The notes under the pieces are model-generated. The model was given only the letters and a program-made list of their open reading frames with translations. It was not told the DNA's origin and did not search any database. The position numbers and the translations under genes were made by a program. From Thalassia testudinum (taxonomy: Eukaryota > Streptophyta > Magnoliopsida > Alismatales > Hydrocharitaceae): 64,000 nt of DNA. This document shows, piece after piece, positions 24,766-36,563 of this stretch (position 1 is its first letter; the number at the start of each line of letters is the position of its first letter). The stretch spans positions 8,848,001 to 8,912,000 of the forward strand of contig JAZHRO010000063.1 in NCBI GenBank assembly GCA_037157565.1. The letters are read 5' to 3'.

Positions 24766-25060
24766 AAAAGGGAGGGGGGTTTTGTGAGGGGAGGGCAGGG
24801 AGGGGGGAGGAGGAAGGGGGAGAAAGGGAGGATGGGTCAGGGGGAAAACGGGGATGATAGGGACACAGGATAGGGAGGGGGGAGGGGACAGGGGGAGGAA
24901 GGGAGGATGGGTCATGGAGAGGAAGGGGACGGCAAGGATAGAGGGTAGGGAGGGGGGAGGGGGTAGGGATAGGAGGAGAGGATGCGGCAACGGGAGGAGG
25001 TGGGGTGGTAGGGGAAGAGGCCAGGGGGAGGAGGTGGTTAAGGATCGCGATTGGAAACGA
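24766..25060 (+). repeat. G-rich purine tract
   Basis: There are dozens of runs of three to seven G separated by one to six mostly purine bases (for example GGGAGGGGGGAGGAGG), in units that repeat with a period of roughly 100 bases. It could form G-quadruplexes. It lies in the CACTA 5' region, upstream of the transposase start. Confidence 0.75.
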
Positions 25061-25889
25061 CATCAATGGGGAGACGACGAGATTGAATGAGGTCATTGGG
25101 AAGGAGATGAGATCAAGAGGGGAAGAAAGTGAGACAGATCGATATAGATTAAGCAAGATTGAGAGATTAATGCCATACCTTGGGACAATAGCGGAGTAGA
25201 GGGCATGAGAGACGATGGCGAAGCGGAGGATGTGAGAGATGATGGCAGAGCAGAGGATGCGATTGGAGATGATGGCAGTGATCGAAACAAGAGAGCAAAC
25301 TGAAGCCCGCATGGTTAGAGGCGAGGACTGAACAGGTGGAAGAGGCAAGGGTTGAACAGGAGAGGCGTGGGGGTTCGTGCATGACGTTTTGAGTGAGAAA
25401 AAGAGTTCTTAATTTTTTTTTTCCTTTAAATCAAGCTAATTATTTTTTTTTGCTTTTTTTCCTTGAAATTTTATAAAATAAAAATTTTTGATTATTTACT
25501 GAACACATATATTTCCTTTCAAAAAATTCATCTTTACACCTAAATTTTGTTTGGAAACAATAATAATATGTTATACACATATAAAGTTGTGGGATTTGTA
25601 ATATTAGACTCATGAGATGCATTTAGGAGAGAGGATATTATTATGTGTTTCAAAATAATAGACGTCAAAATATTTACTCTAATATTTTTCACGAAAAATG
25701 AACACTTTTGTGAAAGCACATTTTAAATTATATCTTGATGTATTACTTAACAATTTTTTTTCAACATTATTGTCACATTGCTCTGATTCCTGCCTATATT
25801 TTCTTAAATAAATGAAATCAAAATTTTTTTTTGGTAGAAGGGATAAGTTTCAATTTACCTTTTCCCTATTTATGTTATTAAGAAAATGT

Positions 25890-26222
25890 TGAAGATGAAA
25901 TAGTGGTCTCATTTCATCGACACTAATTTTTCATTCGAAAGAAATATTATAGTGGCATAAGTAAAAATTACTACTAAATCAAAGACTATAGTGGCAAATC
26001 TTTTTGCCACTAATGCAGCAAATATATTTGACACTAATGCTAATTGTCATTTGACAAAAATATTATAGTGCCATAAATAACAATTGCCACTAAATCAAAG
26101 TCAATAGTGGCAAATATAATTACCACTAATACTAATTGTTAGTTGACAAAATATTATAGTGGCAAGTAAAAAAAATTTGCCACTAAATCTAAGCAATTAG
26201 TGGTAAATGCATTATATGCCCC
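25890..26222 (-). repeat. CACTA subterminal repeat array
   Basis: About three units of roughly 100 bases contain ATATTATAGTGGCA, then a CCACTAAATC block, then AATAGTGGCAAAT. TAGTGGCAAA-type motifs occur in both orientations some ten times. Such subterminal motifs are the binding sites of the accessory protein in characterised CACTA elements. Confidence 0.75.
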
Positions 26223-26238
26223 TATCTAATTCGCCACT

Positions 26239-28996
26239 TGATGGGAACACCAACATGAGCCACAATTAGCTCATTTTGACCCAATTGAGTCAATAAATGC
26301 TCCTACATAACTACCAGAGAATCATAATTCATTACATAACCATTCTGAGAGAAAAATAAGCAACTAGGGTTAAAACTATAATTTTACCAATTTATCATGA
26401 ATGCAGTACAACCACGGGTTTTCTCAAGGGCTGTATAAAGGTCAAATGGTCTTAATAAGATAATAAGTGGGTTAGATCAGACAAAAATGGGTTTGCATAT
26501 GTTTTGAGAATAAATGACTTTTGAAACCCTAAAAATAAAGCCACTTAATTAACCAAGGTTTTGGTCAGGATAAAATTTACTTAAACCCTCTAAAAATCAT
26601 AGAAAATATTCTCTAGGGTTTAGTACCTTCAATTTGGCCATCAGAACCCATCTTGACCTAAGATGGAGTCTCAGACAGATATTTACCCTAATTTGGGTTT
26701 TTGCAAAAATTACCTAGTCAAACATGGTCAAAACCAAAATCCAACTTCATTTTATTCCTTAGGTCCAAATTAGGTTTGTACGAAAATTTGGACTCAAGAA
26801 CTTGTCTTGACCTAGTTTGCAAAATGGTCCTGTTTGATTACATTTATGCCCCCAACTTTCAAAAATCCTTGCATACAACCCCCTAACTTCTTTGTCATCT
26901 TCACAATTAGGTCCCTCCAACATTATCGTTGAGAAAACCTACTTTGATGACCTTTGACAGGAGATTTCTCCTTGATTGCTTGGAGAATCCCTTCCAAAAT
27001 TGGAAGGGAGATTCTTTGAGAAATCCTCTCCAGTTTGAACCCATCAAGATGCTTTGAATATTTCCCAATCTCTCATGCAAATGCATGAGAGATTTGGGTA
27101 TCTAAAAATCTCCCAAATCCGGCAACCTTCTAAGCTTGGGTAGCTTGCTTCCCAAGTTCTAACTGCTCCCTAGAGCCCTTTATAAGGACCCTTAGAGCTC
27201 ATCGATCTCTCGATGCTCGAAATTAGTAGTGAATCCCCACAATTACTCTCTCTCTCTCACAGCTGAAGGTTCCTCGACATCCGACAACCTTTTCTGCCTC
27301 TTCTCGTCATCCGTCCACCATACCTACGGTGAATTCATCCTCCCTATTCTTCTCCGTGTCTCGCTATACTAGTAGACGCTCGTTCCCCTTCGTCCTTGCT
27401 GTCTCTACCTCACTGGAACCGCCTTCATCTCTGGCGTCGACCACACCGCATCCGACGCCATCACTGCCCCACTTCGTCCATTAACCTCCTAACTAAGTCC
27501 CCTATCCCCTCTACTTTCTTCTCTTCTCTTTATTTTCCAAAATTGACCACCGATGCCTCTCTGCAACTCCACCTTCTCCATCTCCAGCCACCCCCTCCAT
27601 CAAGACCATCCCACCTCCACAGACCACCAAAACCCTCGCTGACCATCGCAAAACATTCGCCACACCTCACTAATCATTTCCCCTCTTTTCATTCACTTAT
27701 CCACTCACTTACACGCACACAGTCTTTCCTAGCCACGCACTCATAGCCACTGTTGCTCCACGGCACCACCCCCATCATGTTTGCCATGCTTCGGCGACAC
27801 TCCCTCAGCGTTCTGACGTGGCCGAGAGGTTGTTTCACTGATTTGAGGTGTTAGCCTTATCCGCCATTGACAAGCAAGCTTTGAGCTTGCTTGAAGGTCA
27901 CTCCAGGTCTTGCTACGCCCAGGTTGAAGCCCCAGGTCACGCGGAAGTGCCTTGCGCACAAGTCCAAGCCCTCAATTGAAGACGCGAGCCTCAGTAGCTG
28001 CTGCAATTGTAAGGAAATCCCCTGTTGTAGACACGCAAAGGAAGAGGGCACAGATAGTCCCACATCAGTAGTTGTGAAGTGTGTTGAGGTGCATAAATTG
28101 ATTTTATGAAAGAAGATGTTCACCTCAGTTCATAGGGTGAGGTCCCTCTCACCTGCTCACTTGGCCTCGTCCGCGACACCTACTCGCGGACCTGGTCGAC
28201 CAGATAACCTGCCTGACCTACACTCCTCGCTCACCACCACATGTCGGTGAGCCTGGACCTAGGTACGTGCCTGACCCGATAACTCGGATACCCTGTGACT
28301 CTAGGAGAGCGGATCCTAAGAAAGAAAAAGAGAGGAGAGTCGCATGGGCAGGGGGAGGGTTTTGCTACAGGGACCTTCGGCTGACACTTAATCGAATTTT
28401 GAAGAGGAAAATCAGTGAAGGAAGAAAAAGAAGAGGAGGAGGCCTGAGCAGATGCTGAAGAAGAAGAGGATCACAGAGCTAAAGAGAAAGCAGCTAAAGG
28501 TAGAAGAAGAAGAGGAGAAGGCCTGAATTGAAGGGCCAGAGAAGAAGAAGAGCTAAAGGCACAGAGAAAGGAGAGAAAGAAGAAGAGAAGGCTTGAGGAA
28601 AAGAAGAAGAAAGAGAAGAAGCTGCAGAAGGAAGGAAAAATCAGAGAAAGAGAAGAAAAGAAGAAGAAGAAGACAGTGACTTTAAGTCATTTGATTTCCA
28701 AATCAGATGACAGATCTTAGCTCTCATTTCATACATATACATTGAGTTCCTTAGTTGATATTGTAGGAGTATTTGGTGATCTAAATCACCATTTTACTCC
28801 TAGCTTTTTGCACATTGATATTGATATTATTGCAAATTCTTTTAGTTTGAATTATGATCTTGATTTCTAAATATCATATTGCTCCCTGTGTTCGACCTCA
28901 GAACTTATTCGAGTAATAAAAATTGTATTTATTTTCAAAGCAATTTAGACTATATTACAACGCTTTATTTTAAACTCGATTTCGCCGCGATAAATG
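26239..28996 (+). mobile_element. Solo LTR of a LARD-type element
   Basis: It starts TGATGGGAACACC and is flanked by CCACT at 26234-26238 and 28997-29001. It ends in ATG where CA would be expected, so the terminus has mutated. It is closely related to 1054-3913 and more distantly to the LTRs of element D. A TATA box (CTTTATAAGG) is at 27178-27187. A purine-rich GAAGAAG region (28390-28680) and an imperfect inverted repeat (28683-28708) precede its end. No primer site is attached. Reading frames inside are short and low-complexity. Confidence 0.8.
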
Positions 28997-29004
28997 CCAC
29001 TAAA

Positions 29005-29023
29005 GGCCATTTTTTTTGTAGTG
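29005..29023 (-). repeat. CACTA terminal inverted repeat, right end
   Basis: The minus strand starts CACTACAAAAAAAATGGCC. CACTACAA is the diagnostic start of this superfamily. The next bases outward are ATA, a candidate 3-bp target duplication that cannot be checked. Confidence 0.8.
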
Positions 29024-29238
29024 ATACAAGACTTAAGTTTTTGAATTAAATTGTAACTTTCTTGGTCAATAAGACTAGATTATGTCCTTTTGTCTTTGAA
29101 TTTCTATTTTCATCACTAAGTTGAGTAAAAAGACTAAATACATAGAGTTAGTTCATTAGTTTGCCCTTTCACTTTTATTTTTTGTTTGCATTCATTAGTT
29201 CTAACTTATTCTTTTTCTATTGATTGCCTTGTGTGCAG

Positions 29239-29307
29239 GAAACTACTTGAATGCACGGGATTAGAACATGAAGTGAAAATAGAGAAACTGCAAGTGAAGA
29301 TCATTGG
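29239..29307 (+). other. Candidate leader mini-exon of element C
   Basis: The acceptor GCCTTGTGTGCAG ends at 29238 and the donor GGTAAGTTG begins at 29308, giving a 69-nt exon. Elements B (60 nt) and D (52 nt) have the same arrangement. Confidence 0.45.
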
Positions 29308-30719
29308 GTAAGTTGTTTCATCTTAGGATTAGGAATTATGCATGAATATTAGGTTTAACTTTGCATTTAGTTAGTATACAAAAATAAATCAAAAAATGTA
29401 AAAAAATCTTAGGATTTGATCTTTTGCATCACAAAGATGATGTCCTATCTCTTCATATTCAAATTCAAACTTAACTTGATTGTTAGAATTTTATTTCGAA
29501 TATTTGGTGCATCCAAAAGTTCTGAAATTTACTAATTGATCTGTATGTAGTCAAAAACAAATCCACCAACTTTCACGCAAAAAATTCATTATAGAGTTTT
29601 CTGAAAAATTCTATTATTGTCGATGGGTAATTCTGAAAATAGACTATAAAAAAGCTAGCTTCGCAGATTTTTTCTGATTTTTATATAACTCTAAATTATA
29701 TGCACTCTATTGCATTGGTTTACTGATGAAGTCTAGTTTCACAGATAAAATTGGATTTTTTTTTTTGAAATTTGCACCATATATGTTTATGAAAAATACT
29801 AGATAGGGGTTTGAATTGCCTAATTTGCTGTGCTGACTTGATAAATCCTATTAAAATAATTTTAATCCCTTAAATATTCTGAAAAGGTTCTTTTTCCGAT
29901 CTATCCTCAGTGGTGCAATAGAACTAGAATTGCTTGCTTGATTGAGCTAGGCTTTCCTACTTTGGACTTAAAATTGGTTCACCCATATTTAGAAATTGAA
30001 TAGAAGTTGCATGCTTAAGAGAACCAATCTAGGGTCTCACATTTGGTGGACACAAATAATAGGATTTGCTTGCTAAAGGAATATATCTACACCCATGATT
30101 GTAAGACTTGATTTGCCCATAGAACTTGATCTGAAGTGGTCATAAGTGAACCTTAAAATCTGATTACATAAGGATGAGCTCTAAAATATGATCATATCTG
30201 AATTAAAGGCCTTGTTTGTGTTGCACTACACTCACACTATATTAATTGATTAATAAGGGCAACCACTCCCCTAATGCCCATCATTTCCAAAGCACCAAGT
30301 ACCTAAGCCAAAAATTGAGTAGACGTGCCCTAGGTAGGATTTAATTCTCTTAGCCAATTAGGGTTTGGGTTAAGTTGAATCAAGACTTTGTCTACTTAGA
30401 CCAACCCGTGGCTAAATGGGCTGGTGCGGTAATCGCTTTAACCTCTAGGTTCTTCCGCCATGTGGGGTGTTTTAGGGTGTCCCACGCATTTGGCCAGCCA
30501 TGTAATTCAAAGGTTGAGGAGACTTGGCTTAAATTTTAATTATGCTAGGATTAGGTCCTCTTAGGTATACTAATTAGGCTAGGTGTTGTGTTCTTGATTG
30601 ATACTTCGGGGTTTATCTTCTCTCTCCTATTCTTAACCTTGATTGATTGCATTTGTATCCATGAACTTCAATTTATATTCTTATTCTTCATATTTCTTTT
30701 ATTCCTAATATGATTTTTA

Positions 30720-31245
30720 TCCCAATTAGATCCAACATTATCCATCTTCTAATTGGGATAACTCTACTTCTAATTGGGGATCTAACATGGGATACCGATA
30801 TCCAAGATATTATTCTAATCCTGAAAATGATCTCAATCCTTATCTCAGTCCAACTTTGACTTCCACATCTTCAGATTGGGATAGACCCCTTTCTAATTAG
30901 GAATATGATTCTAATCCTAGATATCAAAATCCAGCCTTCTATCCTCCTAGAGATAACTCTTAATTTAGGTCATCAGATCCTAATGACTATCATAATATGA
31001 CCCACAACCAAGGAGGATATCCAAGCCCTTATCCTAGCCAAGATAACTCTTAATATGGCTTAACCAAACCAAATGATTACTCTTACTTGACCCACAATTC
31101 GGAAGGGCTAACCAAGTCCAGTCATACTCAACCTTGGTCCCTTGACAAAGAATCTAATTGGGAGGATGATTTAGAACCGCAATTATTTTGGAGTGGATCT
31201 AAGAAAAAGATGGTGCCTCTAGAAGAATTGAACTAGAATATGATA
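30720..31245 (+). pseudogene. Decayed accessory frame of element C, repeat region
   Basis: The frame reads WDNSTSNWGSNMGYRYPRYY, then FYPPRDNS and DPNDYHNMTHNQGGYPSPYP, PSQDNS, PNDYSYLTHNSEG, with TAA or TAG stops between them. Units of roughly 30 residues rich in Tyr, Pro, Asn and Asp repeat about three times. Element B has matching units (EQPDMIYNQEGYDGYNTYPP). It matches no known domain I can name. The unit ends near KKKMVPLEELN, where a different sequence begins. Confidence 0.5.
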
Positions 31246-31249
31246 TAAT

Positions 31250-32860
31250 AGAGGACCCACTGTTCTGAACGTGGATGTGAATGCAAAAATTTGCTTTCAT
31301 CGTAGTATAATTACGTTAGAAACTCTTAAATTTATATTCAGATCAAACTCAAAAATACGAAAATCGTAGTTCAAAAACAAAGTCCAAATCGTTTAGAGGA
31401 AGGTAGTTGAAATAATTCACTTTCCTAATGCTAAGATATATATATATAACCGGATTGAATGCAAGATTACCAGTACTAGATCATACAACTAGAACTAATA
31501 GCATGCAACTAATATAAATACTAGAAGAAAGCAAATAACTTGAAGTCAAGTTGAAAAAGAACTACTAGAACTTTATTGCAAACTATAATGTCGGAAGATG
31601 ATTCCAAATAGAAGAATGCTTGAAATCAAATCTAATTATAACTAGAACTAGAAAATAAAGACTAGGAAATAAGGGCTTTGAAGGTGAAGTCCAAAGTGGC
31701 AGCGTCGAAGTAGATGCGAAGGCACACTCACAATATCCAAGGAGAAGTAGAGGACTAGTTGTAGTTGGTGGATCTATTTGGAGGTAGAAAACTAAGTAGG
31801 AAAAGTTGATCCTAAGGGGGGGTGGCTAGGGTGTTTATATAGAGGTAAGAAGGATTGCGAATGGTTGATCCAAGTTGCCTTGGATCACCAAAATAAAGGG
31901 CTAGGATTAGGAGTCTAGGAATTAAGGAGTAGGATGAAGGAATAGGTGGATAGAATACATTGGGTGTTGTTGGAATTGATGGAAGGCTAGGATGGCTTTG
32001 AGAGGATGATAGAGGGCTATGATTTTCTCAAATTTTTAGTCTCTTTCTATTTTGAATTTAAAGTTGCATATAAAATAAAAGTTTTAGCCCTTGAAATCAG
32101 ATTTCCAACGCTACTTGAATCGCTCAATTTGGATTTGAAATGAAAACTTTATGGCCGAGGTACTAATGATGTGCCATGCTATTACAAATTTCGAGATTAA
32201 ATTTAGGATTAGGAATGTGATTTGGTCTAGGATTTTACGATAAGGATTTAAGTAGGCAATTTAGAACCCTAGGATTTAGAACTAGTGGTGGATAAATTAT
32301 GGTATATTTTGACCATCCAAAATAGTATTTATTGGAGGATAAAAGGAATGGTCAAATAAGGTTTGTTAGGTTAGGATAAGGTCTAGGTTTTTCTAAGTTT
32401 TGTTGGGATTTTAGGTGGATAGGATTAGGTGATCTAGAGGTCGATTACTATAGGTTTAGGACAAGGCCTTGGTCTATCCTAAAGGGGTTTCTAGGCTAGG
32501 TAATTAGGTTCCTAAATTCTCTTAGGGTCTAGGTGAGTTGGGTCTCCAAATAGGTGCACCAACTAGGCCAATCCTCTTCCAAATGAGCTCAATTCAGAAA
32601 ATCCAATCAACTTTACTCTGATCAACCTGAAATTTTGTATATGCACATATAAAAATAAACACATCAAGGTACCGGATACAATTGCAGGAAAAATTGCACA
32701 AAAGCCTACAACTATGCATTATTTATAGAATGACCTAAAATGGCTAATCTAACCAAAATTACCCTTGGACTAACATTAGTTAGGCATTAATTAACATAAA
32801 TAAATATGGAAATATCACTCACCTAAAACCTTTAACTCCAACACTAATCCTTTATATTCT
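31250..32860 (-). repeat. Probable LTR-like insertion in element C, ends not resolved
   Basis: This 1.6-kb stretch interrupts the decayed frame of element C. It has a minus-strand TATA box (complement of TTTATATAGAGG near 31830) and a texture like the Athila LTR, with a GCTTAAATTTATAT-like opening. I could not find convincing TG...CA ends or a target duplication. It may be a solo Athila-like LTR in minus orientation, or simply diverged element sequence. Confidence 0.35.
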
Positions 32861-32864
32861 GATC

Positions 32865-33658
32865 CTTAGTAGATTGACCCATGCCAAATTGACTCCGATC
32901 CATCTAGTCTTGGGTTCAATCAAGATCAATCTCCGGATCAATCTGTGACCTCTCAATCAACACCTACATGTAATCAATATGAGCTATGGATGGAAAAATT
33001 ACAAGAGTGGGATAACATAAGGGATAAACTATTACAACAAATGAAACACTTGGATATCGTGCTTAAAAGATCCTAGCTGAGGTGATGTATCAAGAGATTA
33101 TCAAAATGAGATCTCAGATAGTGAACCTAATGTAACGACTTTCAGCTTTATGCTTCGATAAATGATAAATCACTTGAAACAGAAGTTGAGGATCTCGATA
33201 AATGTCCCCTATCATAATTCCAACTAATTACTCTCCCTATGAACTAATAAAGAATGATTTGATTGAACTTGAAGGTGTGAGTTAGGAGACTTTGGATGAT
33301 GAGCCTAATTCTGAGGAATAAAAGAATGAGGACACTAAGGCAGATGTCTCAACTGATATTGAAGAAGAATCTAATTATGAGACATTCGATTTTGAGAAAT
33401 GGCTAACTGAGGAAATCGACTATGAGGATGTTGATTTTGATGGCCCTTGTCTTGATTTAGGTGAGGTCGCACATAAGAAATTGATTTTTGAATCTAAAGA
33501 TGAACTGATCAATAACCCTACCTCCCAATCAACCCGTGAAGAGCTTAAATGCGAATCAATTAGACTTGAATCAGATGAACCCAAGTCTAAATTAATTCCT
33601 GATGATTTTATAGACTTGGATCCTGTGGAAGGGGTTGATGAAATTCAAAATATCTCTG
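32865..33658 (+). pseudogene. Decayed accessory frame of element C, acidic region
   Basis: The frame reads FNQDQSPDQSVTSQSTPTCN and QYELWMEKLQEWDNIRDKLL. After breaks it enters a strongly acidic stretch, ADVSTDIEEESNYETFDFEK, LTEEIDYEDVDFDGPCLDLG and ESKDELINNPTSQSTREELK, ending at the element B insertion. Element B has a similar block (DDLISSPIP). It contains several stops and I recognise no domain. The open part from 33481 is 78 codons and runs into the B LTR. Confidence 0.5.
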
Positions 33659-35489
33659 TGATAAATCTACATTTATTCGTGATAAAATCCTATTTATGTG
33701 GGCTCCTAGGCTCATAAATTGCATTTAACATTGTGAATAATGCATAACATGCATCATATCTCATTTAGGCTAGATTTTGTAAATTATAGATTAATTCATC
33801 TCTTTTTGTGGCTAGGGGAGAAGGCAATACATTTTGGGGCCTTAGATTGAATTAAGATCCAACCGTGAGGATCTGATTAGGGTGACGATCAGAGTCCAAT
33901 ACCTTCAAAATTGCCTTAATCAGACCACCATAACATCACATGCAGTCCGAGGAAGATCAACGGCCAAGGGATAGGGTGATGCACATCTAGACCTTAAATG
34001 CCAACTCCGATCGCACCAGTTTGAGTCAACGATCGCAACCCAACGGCACAAAAATTGACCCAATCAAACATTCATAGTGCCACTTGCAAGCTAAAGAAGA
34101 TGGACGACCAGGATGGTGCCACGTGGTGCCATGCCGGTGCCTAGAGCCACTCACGGGTCTCCGCTCAGCCTCTAAAGTGCGCGTGAGGCGTAATATGGGT
34201 TGTTGGATCATCATCCAATAGCCACAAGATGGCCATGTCGTCCTGTTCAATCACACCCCATGATTTGAAGAAGAATTCCACATAAAAGCCTGACCGTTTG
34301 ATCACGATCCAACGGTCGAGACCGCACTCGCACACGATCATCTTCTAGACACAAAGGTCACCTTAGCACAGCGGTGGTGCCCTACATTCGCACCACTAGA
34401 CGTGAGTTTGAAACCCCCGAGCGCCTCAATTCCTCAGGACATCGGGGGTGCAAAATTGGGTTGTTCAATCATCATTAGGTGGCAGAGGTTTGGCCACGTG
34501 GGGGCACCGATGAGAGTTACGTGATATGTGCATGATTCAATGCGTGATGCTTGCGATATGAAGAGTAGGCACGGATGATCCTCAGCCCTACGAACTTGAT
34601 CTGACGGTGGAGGCGCACCCTTGCATGATCTAGCGAACGCTAGTGGTAGCCAGCGCACCAGCGCATGCATGCACTGTGCTATGCACAACTATGCTCGCGA
34701 GTGGCACACATTGGGCGTGATTCACCTGTGATTTTCGTGCCAAATGATTTGGCACAGTCTATATAAACCCCCCTACACCATCCATTCTCAAACCATCTCT
34801 TCCTACTCTCTCGACACCCTCTCCAAGGCTCTACGAGCTTGTCCCAAGCTTAGGATGCTCCACTAGTCTAAAAATAATTTTATTCTCTCTCATCCCCATT
34901 CGTGGAGCACCCATGGTCATCTTCTCATCCCCATTTGGGAAGTAGATCCCGTTGTGATGCTGTCCCGCTTCGTCCTCAATTCATCTAGCTCTGTCCTCCT
35001 TCATCCAGCTCCTTATCACCTTCTTCCAGGTGTCATGTTAACATGACTCATCCTTTAAGTAGCCATCGAGGGGGATTCTCTCTCTTCTCCTTCCTTTTCC
35101 TGCTTTCTAGAATAGAGTTTAATTTCTACATGAAGTTGTAATAAACATTTGAATTATCTAGATAATATTTGTTATTTTCTCTCTCTTACTCTCTCTCTAT
35201 CTCTTTCTCTCTTTCTCTTTAATTTTCTACAAGTAGATTAGAGTAGTTAAATATAATTTCTCCACCTGATCTCTTGCTATAAAACACCAAAAAAATAGAA
35301 AATCACAAAAATACCAAAAATAAATAAAACAAGCATAATTCTCATAAATCAAACGTTTGCCTCCCCATGTTTGACCTGGGATTCACCTGAGTTTCGGTTA
35401 TAAATATTATCTGATAGTCAGATTTTTTACAACTATGACAATGGGTTTTTCTAAACCATAATTTTTCTTCTGCAAAATCTCACTCATCA
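33659..35489 (+). repeat. Element B 5' LTR
   Basis: This 1831-bp LTR starts TGATAAATCTACATTTATTCG and ends CACTCATCA just before the primer site. Its first 700 bases are repeated at 51911-52591. The piece CATCTTCTAGACACAAAGG at 34342 resumes at 62551 after element D. A TATA box (CTATATAAAC) is at 34759-34768, followed by CT-rich sequence. Confidence 0.9.
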
Positions 35490-35492
35490 TTT

Positions 35493-35510
35493 TGGTGTCG
35501 TTGCTAGGGA
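35493..35510 (+). promoter_or_regulatory. Element B primer-binding site, tRNA-Asp, decayed
   Basis: TGGTGTCGTTGCTAGGGA differs from the intact tRNA-Asp site of element D at four positions, all C-to-T or G-to-A. It sits three bases inside the LTR, as in D. Confidence 0.8.
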
Positions 35511-36563
35511 GGCAATGCTCTTTGATTTCCAACATTTTCAGTCTTACTTATCTTTTACCTCACTTGTCTCCTTTCTTATTGTGATTGCAGGTACTCTCTC
35601 GAGGAAGGCAAAATTAGTATAGATTGGAGTAGAGTGCTGGTAGAGGTTTTGTAAGTTTACCCCCACCTCCCAGCCATTAGATTCATTTCATCACGTCAAT
35701 AGTTAAGACCCGCATCTACTTAGGAGTTCACATAAACCCTAGGTTAGACTTTGTTGTTTGATTGTTACTTCACCCACCTCACCCCTCCACATAAATTAAA
35801 TAATACAAAAAAACATTATGCTATGATTGTGGGCATTGATATGAAATATACACACCTCACACACCCACAAATTTCTCGACTTAAGGCGCACCTTCTATGA
35901 TTTAATCATTTAACTGGGATTCTAACCCGTGGACTCAACACAATCAAATTTAACACACAGATAAGTGATTAGATATCTGAATAGATCAAAACAAATTGTG
36001 TGCCTTAATAAGTGGTGCAATAGGCCAATTGTTTGAGGTGTATGGGCCACACCACTTTATTTAAAATTGATTCATTAAGTAGTTTCCCTGTAGGGTTTAA
36101 TTTTTAGGGTTGAACCAGGCACTCCATATTATTCTTGAGTTTTAAAGGAAAACATTTAAGCTAGTGATTTCAAAACGTGGTTTGCCTCACTACCTTGATT
36201 GGAAAAACCTAAAAATTGAATCCTAAAAGCTACTAAACAAGGTTGAACCCTAAAAGAAAAATCATCTAATAACCTTGTTTGTAAACCCTGGTTGTGCACA
36301 CACACACAAATTAATTAACTTCTAAGGGCACAATGCATGTAAAGGGCTGATCACATTCTAGAGTGCATTCAAACCTAAGTCTAATTAAAGCTTAGTAGAC
36401 ATTGGCCTTATGGATTGACTCACTCCTCGGGGCCCAGACTAAGATTATTTTCAATTAATCTACTTCTATTGAATCATCTGATGTCTAGCTAGGGGAGTAT
36501 CATCAAACAATAGTAGTTGGGGTGGTAAAGGAACCCGAGGCACAAGCCAAAGGAAGAACCTTC
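35511..36563 (+). other. Element B leader with candidate mini-exon
   Basis: There is no gene. An acceptor (TTGTGATTGCAG, ending 35590) and a donor (GTAAGTTTAC from 35651) bound a 60-nt mini-exon. The rest is AT-rich leader, cut at 36563 by the copia element. Confidence 0.5.

Larger units (their letters stand above)
23584..26238 (-). other. CACTA 5' non-coding region
   Basis: This is 2.6 kb upstream of TNP2 and holds no recognisable gene. It is AT-rich, with a degenerate telomere-like stretch (24371-24455), a strongly G-rich tract (24766-25060) and a subterminal repeat array (25890-26222). A long proline/serine frame on the minus strand opposite the G-rich tract is a by-product of base composition. 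Confidence 0.7.
1..29023 (-). mobile_element. CACTA (En/Spm) DNA transposon, left end outside window, four nested retroelement insertions
   Basis: The right end reads, on the minus strand, CACTACAAAAAAAATGGCC (29005-29023), a typical CACTA terminal inverted repeat. Inside it lie subterminal repeats built on TAGTGGCAAA (25890-26222). Leftward follow a TNP2-type transposase gene (23583 to about 4173) and a second gene resembling the plant Transposase_24 family (4035 to beyond base 1). This gene order, TNP2 then the accessory gene, is the usual CACTA layout. Four insertions (1054-3913, 4970-18194, 19657-22305, 26239-28996) each carry a 5-bp duplication of CACTA sequence, so they entered the element after it was in place. 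Many stops and frameshifts show that it is dead. The left terminus and the 3-bp target duplication cannot be checked here. Confidence 0.85.
29027..33658 (+). mobile_element. Element C: decayed internal domain of a non-autonomous LTR element
   Basis: No LTR of this element is in the window: its left part lies beyond the CACTA element and its right part beyond element B. It is recognised by features shared with B and D: a splice-flanked mini-exon (29239-29307), a long leader (29308 to about 30700) with no gene, and a decayed acidic reading frame (30720-31245 and 32865-33658). B entered it at 33659. It has no gag, RT or integrase similarity. Confidence 0.55.

Noticed and set aside
24740..25348. 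A 202-codon proline/serine frame on the minus strand
   Set aside because: It is the complement of the G-rich tract, and overlapping frames on the same strand have the same character.
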